From Hanleya hanleyi (Eukaryota; Mollusca; Polyplacophora; Lepidopleurida; Hanleyidae), in the NCBI GenBank assembly GCA_036873755.1, contig JAVTVY010020526.1:1-64000 (forward strand): a stretch of DNA of 64,000 nucleotides, in the 5' to 3' direction. Positions 56,599 to 64,000 of this stretch are shown here, piece after piece (within the stretch, counting starts at the first letter, position 1; each line of letters begins with the position of its first letter). Below the pieces are notes generated by a model. The model saw nothing but the letters and a program-made list of their open reading frames with translations, had not been told where the DNA came from and did not search any database. Position numbers and translations under genes: made by a program.

Positions 56599-56984
56599 TG
56601 AAAAAAAATCACAAGATGGTATTTAACATAGTTAGGAAATGATGATGGCAAATTTGATAAGTTTTAAAAAGCCCAGACTGATAACTCTGGAAATAATCCA
56701 GGATCAAGTAGCAAATTAACTTTGTTTCACTTGCGGACTTCACCAAGAGTCAATTGCATAATATTTGTGAATCACACATTTTGTACTTCAAACTACAAAA
56801 TATAAATGCAGCTGTTCGAAGTATATTCACATTACATACCTAAACAGCATTTTTCTCTAAATTTATAGTACTTTTCTCCTGAAATGGTCTAGCCTGTAGG
56901 GGTTTATTACTTTTCCCATTCAAGGGGATGTTTTTTTCTCTTAAATTGATCAGTGTCAAAACAATATTTCCTAATACAGCCCCC

Positions 56985-57803
56985 ACATCTGACCGTCGCC
57001 AGCCGGTGAGGCTATTTTCGCAATACAGGTGCGATGGTGTTGGCAATTTGGGTTTCTTTAGCATGTCTCGTGAGGTTATGGGCAATATTAATGGATATTC
57101 ATTCATGGGAAATAACAGTCGTCATTTTAATCATTCGGTTACGTAGCAGAAGACATTGTACTTAAAGATATCATTCGAAAACAGAGAGCGATGCTGTTTT
57201 CGAGCGAAGTTTCATTTTAAAGTTGTTCGTATCATTAATAACCGACACTAATCGGTACATATTATCATGCGTAATTATTCCTTATTAAATACTCTTTGTA
57301 TGTCACCCAAACTTGCATCTATCCAGGCTACAGTGAACAGCATCAAGAAAAGTGCGTAGCATGCTCGCGCTGTTCACCCTAGCCTGGATAGACGCACACG
57401 GTGTGACTTTTTAATTAATATCAATGCTTAAGCCAATTACAGGGTAAATCCATCGAAGTTTGGGTGATATACAAAGAGCATTGAATAGGGAATAATTACA
57501 CATGATAATTTGTATCGATAAGTGTAAGTAATTAGCGATAAGAACAGTTTGAAAACGAAATTTTGCTAGAAAACAGCATCACTCTGCGTGTTCGTACGGT
57601 ATATTTAAGTGCAAGGCGTTCTGATATGTACCGAACGATTGAAATGATGACTGCTATTTCCCATGAATGAATATCCATTAATATTGCCCATAACCTCAGA
57701 AGAATTGTGAAAGAAATCCACATTTCTAACACCATCTCACCTGTGTTGAGAAAATAGCCTCACCGGCTGACCACCGCTTCACCGACTGGCGACGGTCGGA
57801 TGT
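56985..57803. repeat. Large fold-back element
   Basis: Arms of about 330 bases are inverted copies: acatctgaccgtcgccag at 56,985 pairs with the complement of ctggcgacggtcggatgt ending at 57,803. Matching blocks include ccggtgaggctattttc, cataacctc-tga, ttaatggatattcattcatg and aaaacagc-tc. The centre holds a second inverted pair, atctatccaggctacagtga and its counterpart ttcaccctagcctggataga at about 57,385. It lies 390 bases from the MULE gene and could be related to it, but no shared end is seen. Confidence 0.8.
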
Positions 57804-59619
57804 AGAGGGTGGATCCCGAAACTACGTTTTACTTGTGAGTTAGTTTGGCGAGCACTATGCATGCCCTGCATGTTTCAATTGATCAATTAACTTTCTTCAA
57901 AACTTGTACACGTCCGCCCAAAAGGCGGATGTGTTTTGTGTTGGTGACTTCTGTTGTCCGTCTGTGCATTCATGTCCAGTCTATATCTCTGACATTTATC
58001 TATGGTTGCAGTTATTTGTGAGTGGATTCACTTGGTGGATATGATCTGCATTTTTGTTCAACTTTAGCTCAGTTTGAGGTTTCTGTTCTGTAGCACTAAG
58101 CAACTAGTAATGCCACACTTGTCGTAATTGAGGCAGAGGTCGCCAGCTAATATAACAATTGCATTTTGGAAAGAGCTCTGTCGCGCTAAAGAAGTGGTAC
58201 CGAGTATGTTGATGCTTATTGTTACACATGGGAACCAGCAATTATCTGATGTAAAACATGTGCGATAAAAGGACACTCATCGTATACCGTTTGTATACAT
58301 AAGTGATTGTGTTAAAATAATCCACTTATTTCTTTTAGTTTTGTTGAAAGGAAAAACATATAATACGGTATAGGTAGGGTAACAATGGTTTTCATTATTG
58401 TTAGGTATGTAGCCAAAAGGCACAAGGTTAGTTAAAAAAATTAACGAAATTTTCATTGTGTTGTCTGTTTGTACACAATGGTAAATTGTGCTCAAGTACA
58501 ACTATATAATACATGTTTTGTCATGAAAAAAATATATATGAAGAGTCGTATACATGTACATGTATAAATACGTATGAAATTATGTTTCCCACAGTTGCAG
58601 TGATAAAGAATGGACACCATTATGATATTTAGTTAGGAAATTGGAAAAGGTTGAAAAAAACCCCACAATTTTGTCCTAATCCGAGAAAAAGTTATGCTCC
58701 TTGGTCTGATAAAAGTGCCCAATGGTATGTGTACTTTTTTGTGCATCTCTGCCACACAATCGCCTGCCCACTTTGTACTATTGACTGAACACAACTCTTT
58801 GTGTACAAAAAAGTCCGCTTTGAAATAGCATCAGAACTGTGTTGGAAATAATGCAACTTGTCTTGTTTGTGTACAAATCAGCACGAATTGGTCTTTTGTA
58901 ATAAATGCCATTTTTTTCGCCTAATAAAACTGAAACAACATTTTCTCTGACTGAACACAGGTAATCTGGGCTTTTCTCTGCAACAGGTAACGAGAGATCC
59001 TGAAGGATTTGGGGGCCACCATTGTCCGATAATTGTAGCTAATGACAAGAGGATCTTTTTGTTCATTGTTACTAAGAACAAACGTTTGATTTGTAATTTT
59101 GCTTGCAGAATTTCGAATTTGAGCGAAAAAGATTGAAAAAGGGACACTGGAAAACACCAAGATATTATCTTTCTAAGTTTCGAGATTATCAAGATTTCTA
59201 GAAACTGTACGTCTTGATGTCGGTTGTTATAGTACAAGTGGAATGAGCAAAGTTAGTCTGAAAGTGAATGTCCAGAGGATCCTTCGTCTTCGTTTTTTTT
59301 TTTGCACGTGTCATCATTGGGTACTGGAAGCGAAGACAAATCTCTCTGACACTTTGGCATGAGCTATGAAACATACTTAAGATTTTATGTTTAGGAACGA
59401 ACGGTAATTCCGTTCTGTTTACTGGGCTAGTTTGAGATATCTCTTTCAAGATACCATGCTCGAAAATAGTAAGATGGTACAAACTTGCTATAGAAAGTGA
59501 AGATATGGATATTCTCTATAGTAAATATATAGAATATGCCCCACCGTTTGATCCGCCGACTCTTGTGATGCAACGTCACAACTCGGGAATATCATATTAA
59601 TTTGAAGCGTAACTTAGAT
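57804..59619. other. No gene recognised
   Basis: A palindrome, gtccgcccaaaaggcggat at 57,912-57,930, begins what looks like a degenerate dispersed repeat. The rest is AT-rich with short frames only. Confidence 0.4.
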
Positions 59620-60265
59620 TTTCGAATCGGACCAAAAAAGGTATCTTGCACAACTAGGCCCCATGTGGGGCTGTGTACCAAATTTGAGAAAGATCCATGC
59701 AGTACTTCCTGAGAAATCACGATAACAAAGATTCATGGGAAATTCAAGATGGCCACTTGGTGGCCATATTGGACTTTCGAATCGGACCGAAAAGGGCATC
59801 TTGCACAACTAGACTCCAAGGGGAACCTGTGTACCAAATTTGAGAAAGATCCATGTAGTACTTCCTGGGAAATCGCGATAACAAAGTTTCATGGGGAAAT
59901 CCAAGATGGCCGCCTGGTGGTCATATTGAATTTTTGAATCGGACCAGAAAAGATATCTTGCACAAATAGACCATAAGTGGAACCTGTGTACCAAATTTGA
60001 GAAAGATCCGCACAGTTTTTCCCGAGAAATCATGACAACAAAGTTTCAAGGGAAATCTAATATGGCTGCCTGGTGGCCATATCGGATTTCCGAATCGGAC
60101 CAGAAAAGATATCTTACTCAACTAGACCTCAAGGGGAACCGGTGTACCAAATTTGAGAAAGATCCATGCAGTAGTTCCTGAGAAATCACGATAACAAAGT
60201 TTCATGGGGAAATCCAATATGGCCGCCTGGTGGTCATATTGGATTTTGGAATCGGACCAGAAAAG
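59620..60265 (+). repeat. ~157-bp tandem repeat, 4 units
   Basis: Each unit runs gaatcggaccagaaaaggta, tcttgcacaactaga, gtgtaccaaatttgagaaag, atccatgcagtacttcctga, gaaatcacgataacaaagtt and aatatggccgcctggtggcc. Starts are at 59,622, 59,779, 59,937 and 60,091, with a last partial start at 60,249. The array runs directly into the Penelope-like relic. Confidence 0.85.
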
Positions 60266-60270
60266 GTGTT

Positions 60271-61400
60271 TTTCTTCCAACCAATCATAACGACATACCA
60301 AAAGTATACTGGACTCTCAAAATGCATAAATCACCATACAAAGCTAGATTCATAGCTGGTTCTAGAAGCTGCACCACCAAGCTTCTTTGCACGCTATTAA
60401 CGAAGGCCCTTCAGGAGGTAAACGCATTTTGGGAAAGGTATTGCGCCACTATTTCTAAAAACTCTGGCGTTGAATGTATGTGAATATTGAAAAACTCAAA
60501 ATGTTTCACGGAAGAACTTGATGCTAAAGGTTACATACTTTACAGATATGTATCCACATGGATTGTCTCGGCTCTCTATACTGCAATCCCTCATCAGGAC
60601 CTTATTGACTGTCTAAGTTCATTAATAATATCTGTGTTCAAGAAAACTGATCGTAGATATATTAATGTCGGAAGCCATAAAGCATTCTTTAGCTCTACTA
60701 CATACAAAAATATCATTCATGGGATGTTTCTTTGTTTATAGAGTTGATTGAATCTCTCATTAAAAATATCTATGTGAAATTTGGCAACACAATATATCAG
60801 CAGCATATAGGTATTCCAGTGGGTACTAATTGTGCACCCCTGTTGGCTGACCTGTATCTGGTTTCTTATGAATATGACTATATGCAGGCGCTTTCAAAAA
60901 CCGATCCATTTAAAGCCCGTTCCTTCTCATTCACTAAACGCTACATAGACGATCTTCTCGCTGTGGATAATCGCTATATAAATGAAGCAGTGAAGGATAT
61001 ATACCCACCTTCCCTGGATTTGAAGGAAACTATAGATAGCCCTACATCATATTTAGATTTATATCTCTACAAAAATGAAGCGGGCATTCTCTCTCGTCGA
61101 CTTTATGGCAAAAGAGATGATTACAATATCGACATCGTAAACTATCCCTTTCTGGGCAGTAATATTCCAGTCGGACCTGCATATGGCGTATACATATCTC
61201 ACCTAGTAGCATTTGCTAGATACTGTGTTAAATGTGACGATTTCAATCAGCGTCACAACACATTGTTGCAGAGACTTATAAAACAGGGCTATTCCACCAA
61301 GCGGCTCCACCCAAAGTTTCTCAAATTTGGCGATACATATCGCATGCTGATTTCAAAAGACGAACGTAGCGTGCAAGATCTATGGTGTTACGTTTCGTAA
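60271..61400 (+). pseudogene. Penelope-like reverse transcriptase relic (copy 2)
   Basis: The plus strand carries the fuller of the two copies. The start has KVYWTLKMHKSPYKARFIAG and SRSCTT, then a stop at about 60,481 and a second frame (60,487-60,741) with AIPHQDLI. After another frame change the 222-residue frame to 61,400 holds IGIPVGTNCAPLLADLYL, the catalytic RYIDDLLAV, SYLDLYLYKNEAG, LYGKRDDYNIDIVNYPFLG and YGVYISHLVAFARYC. It ends HPKFLKFGDTYR. The order and motifs fit RTs of the Penelope-like class. Two breaks upstream of the catalytic motif make it inactive. No endonuclease domain follows. Confidence 0.75.
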
Positions 61401-62173
61401 CTTGTGTTTAATTCCGCTTAACCCGGGGCAAGGGGCCGTATGAATCCATGTACTTCAAGGTGTTCATATGAACAGTCACAATCAAAGCGTGACTGAGATA
61501 CATCATTCTCTAGATAACGACTTTACAACAATTATGGATTAAGAATACTGATAAGCGGATTTTATATTTTTGGAACATCATGATGTCTTGTCGGCATCAT
61601 TGAAAACTGTTGTCCGCTTATCTCTTGCAGGAAACTAGCCTATGTTTATGTATACTATGATTGTCTTTCTGAATTTGGTGATAATACTGTTATATGGATA
61701 TGGAATAGGTCTTTGGATTATGGACGCGGATATTCTTTAATGGACGATGGCTGAATTTTCAATGACGGACTAGACGCTCGTATTTTGTATGTTTCATTGG
61801 TCTGGTCATCATCTGTCTTGTGGCGAGGTACCCACATACCAAGTTTGAAAATAATCCGTTCAGTTTTCCACAAGTTAATGTCCGGAAATTAATCTGAATG
61901 GACGCACCTTCGGGCATCGGGGGTCAATAACTGTCCCGAAGAGGGCTAAAGACTGAATCTTTGGTATAATACTACATTATGAAACCAGAATTAATGCCTC
62001 GTGTTCAATTTCCGATATATTTTTACCCTCAGCCAAATTAGCCTCGGAGGTATTGTTGTCGCCCCATCTGTCGTTGAGACACCATATCTTTTGAACTACT
62101 TGACAGTAGGCCGACGAAACTTCTGTCCAATATAGCATGTAATCTGTAGATGTGTCCGGTCATCATGTTTGTT
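61401..62173. other. No gene recognised
   Basis: Non-coding interval. A stretch near 61,830-61,880 (accaagtttgaaaataatcc) resembles dispersed repeat sequence. Confidence 0.35.
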
Positions 62174-63461
62174 CCTACGAAGTAGGCTACAGATCGCAAA
62201 TTGTCCGGTAATGAGTGAGTGAGTCAGTCAGTCAGTCCATCCGAGTCCTTTCGTCGGCAAAATAAGGAGAACCATTGACATTAGAACCTTGATTTTTGGC
62301 ACGAACGTGCATTAGGGCATTGTTACCAACAAGTTCTGAGCTGATCGAATTCTGCTGAAAATTTGATTTATAATTTTTTTTTTTATTATTTATTGATAGC
62401 TCAGCGAGTGCACTGTCATGCCCATCGGGAACCCTTGGCTGTATGTTTCACTGTATATATAACACAGTACAAAACGTGATGGGATAATGAAATAGGAAAT
62501 GCTACTTTTCCATCATTTGTTAGTGCCTTTTTCTACACTGCTATTACCAACTTGCCAGCCTACACACAATTCAGTATATTGTTATCTAGATATATGAAAA
62601 CTGTGGCCGTTAACGTGTATCCTATTTCACATCCGTGAAACATTTCCTCACAGACAACATCAGGCGTCAAATTCAGGTCAAGTTACAGTTACGCACTGGT
62701 GGTGAAATTTACTACATCAACCAATTAAATGACCCAGCAGAAGAAAGATATGGCATCATCCTTCAGATTAGTCTGCGTGAGTAACAACGATCAAAGTTTA
62801 CTGAGGGTGAAACAAAGCCATGATGGCATGTTTAAAGGGTCTTAATTTATTTTCTTCGGGTAGGATTTAACTAGATAAAGTAAGTAGACGCTATTTATTC
62901 GTCTTTGTACCGGTTATGCTCAGGAGAATGGCATGAAATCATTATCTTGTGCAGAGACGATGTTGGTCTTGAGTTGAATTACCGTAAACTACATAAATGC
63001 TACATTTCTACTATAGTACTATATATAAAAAATTGTTGTATTGTTGGGAAAATAATGCGATTCAAAAAGTTGTTTTGATCCTGGACAAGGGCACTGAAAA
63101 CCATTAAAGAGATCGATATATTTTCACACGTAAAGCTTGAAATCTACTGAACTTTTTTATTATTCAATCTGTTTCCTTTAGTTAACAAATTGTGAAATTA
63201 AATCGGCGATCGTTATTTATTTTTGGAATGAAGGCGCATTAGGAGATTGTTACCAACAAGTCTTGAGCTGACCTACTTTTGATGAAAATTTCTGGTGATT
63301 TTTGATGAAAATCACTGGCGATTCTAACTTGGGCGGTGCCCATCTTAATATAGGCAGGATTCTAACTGGGGGCGGGGATTTCCAAGAGTTCAGTTCGCGT
63401 TCCAAGTCCTAATGCCTACTCTACTTCGTAGGTCCTGTGACGTTAGTCACACTGCTCATGT
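62174..63461 (+). mobile_element. CCTACGAAGTA-ended dispersed element, copy 3
   Basis: Full-length copy of 1.29 kb with cctacgaagtaggctacag at the left end and ctacttcgtaggtcctgtga then ctcatgt at the right. It provides the clearest empty site for the satellite insertion of copy 1, at about 63,150-63,170. Non-coding. Confidence 0.82.
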
Positions 63462-63790
63462 TTGATAATACAGCGCTTGTAAACATCTTTAACAAACTAA
63501 GAAATGTAACGTGTAATTAAAATAAAACATTGAGTTGATGGGCTGCGAAATCCGTACGGGAAGCGGCCTTAAACTGCAATCTCAATCAATCAAAAGGTCA
63601 TCGTCTGTCTGTCCACTGTTCTGTCCATCTGTATCATGGTTTAAGTCCAACCATATCTATTATGGGCCTTCTTACATGTCTTATGGTACGTTTCTAAAAT
63701 CCGGTGGTGGTAAAATCATTTACATAATAATTTTTCTCTATTCAGAAATGTTTTCCTTCTATTCGACTTCCAAAATATTCAGTAAATATT
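63462..63790. other. No gene recognised
   Basis: Short interval between two copies of the same element. The frame at 63,535-63,828 runs into the next copy and is not supported as a gene. Confidence 0.4.
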
Positions 63791-64000
63791 CCTACGAAGT
63801 AGGCTACAGATCGCAAATTGTCCGGTAATGAGTGAGTCAGTCAGTCCATCCGAATCCTTTCGTCGGCAAAATAAGGAGAACCGTTGACATTATAACCTTG
63901 ATTTTTGGCATGAACGAGCATTAGGGCATTGTTACCAGCTAGTTCTGATCTGAAATAATTCTGATTAAAATTAGATTTATAATTAACACTTCAGTATATT
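63791..64000 (+). mobile_element. CCTACGAAGTA-ended dispersed element, copy 4 (cut by window end)
   Basis: The 210 bases visible appear identical to the start of copy 1 (4,857 onward), including ttagttctga-type bases and taacacttcagtatatt, and differ from copies 2 and 3 by several substitutions. Confidence 0.8.

Overview
This window is eukaryotic genomic DNA, probably from a marine invertebrate. It shows AT-rich non-coding DNA, spliced gene pieces, several families of decayed retrotransposons, fold-back elements and satellite arrays. A weak resemblance of the repeats at 24.17-24.53 kb and 5.7-9.5 kb to dispersed repeats of molluscs makes a mollusc my best guess, but the sequence does not settle this. 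I recognise no ordinary intact host gene. The best host-gene candidate is a set of spliced exons of a SAM-domain (SAMD3-like) gene at 43.0-45.6 kb, and it has an internal stop.

The main object is a 12.8-kb virus-like transposon of the Polinton/Maverick (adintovirus-like) group at 11,319-24,091. It has inverted repeats of about 1.9-2.0 kb ending in AGTAGTATAC. Between them is a one-strand gene block: a small tail-anchored protein, two paralogous small proteins with PC4-like segments, a chromodomain integrase, a membrane protein, an FtsK/HerA-type packaging ATPase, a pX-like small basic protein, a conserved virion-associated protein, the minor (penton-like) capsid protein, a pVI-like glycine-rich basic protein, the major (hexon-like) capsid protein and an adenain-type protease. 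Each early gene has its own TATA box; the late cluster is overlapping. No protein-primed DNA polymerase is present. Five genes each carry a single-base frame break, three or four of them in short homopolymers, so the copy is either slightly decayed or contains sequencing errors.

The first 1,769 bases are the end of a second element with the same terminus and related subterminal repeats. It carries a different cargo, a CARD-domain protein on the minus strand. Its TATA box lies directly beside an array of about 18 GCCGCCATCTTG units. The inverted repeats of both elements are built from minisatellites of YY1-like (GCCGCCATCTT) and NRF-1-like (TGCGCATGCGC) motifs.

The rest is repeat-rich: two Penelope-like reverse transcriptase relics (3.2-4.2 and 60.3-61.4 kb); four copies of a 1.1-1.4-kb CCTACGAAGTA-ended element, one split by a 3.8-kb insertion holding about 20 copies of a 170-bp satellite; an L1/Tx1-like relic (31.9-34.5 kb); a non-LTR retrotransposon with a second retrotransposon nested inside it (35.3-39.6 kb); a MULE transposase pseudogene (53.0-56.6 kb); a broken THAP domain (27.0-27.35 kb); several fold-back elements; and three other tandem arrays.
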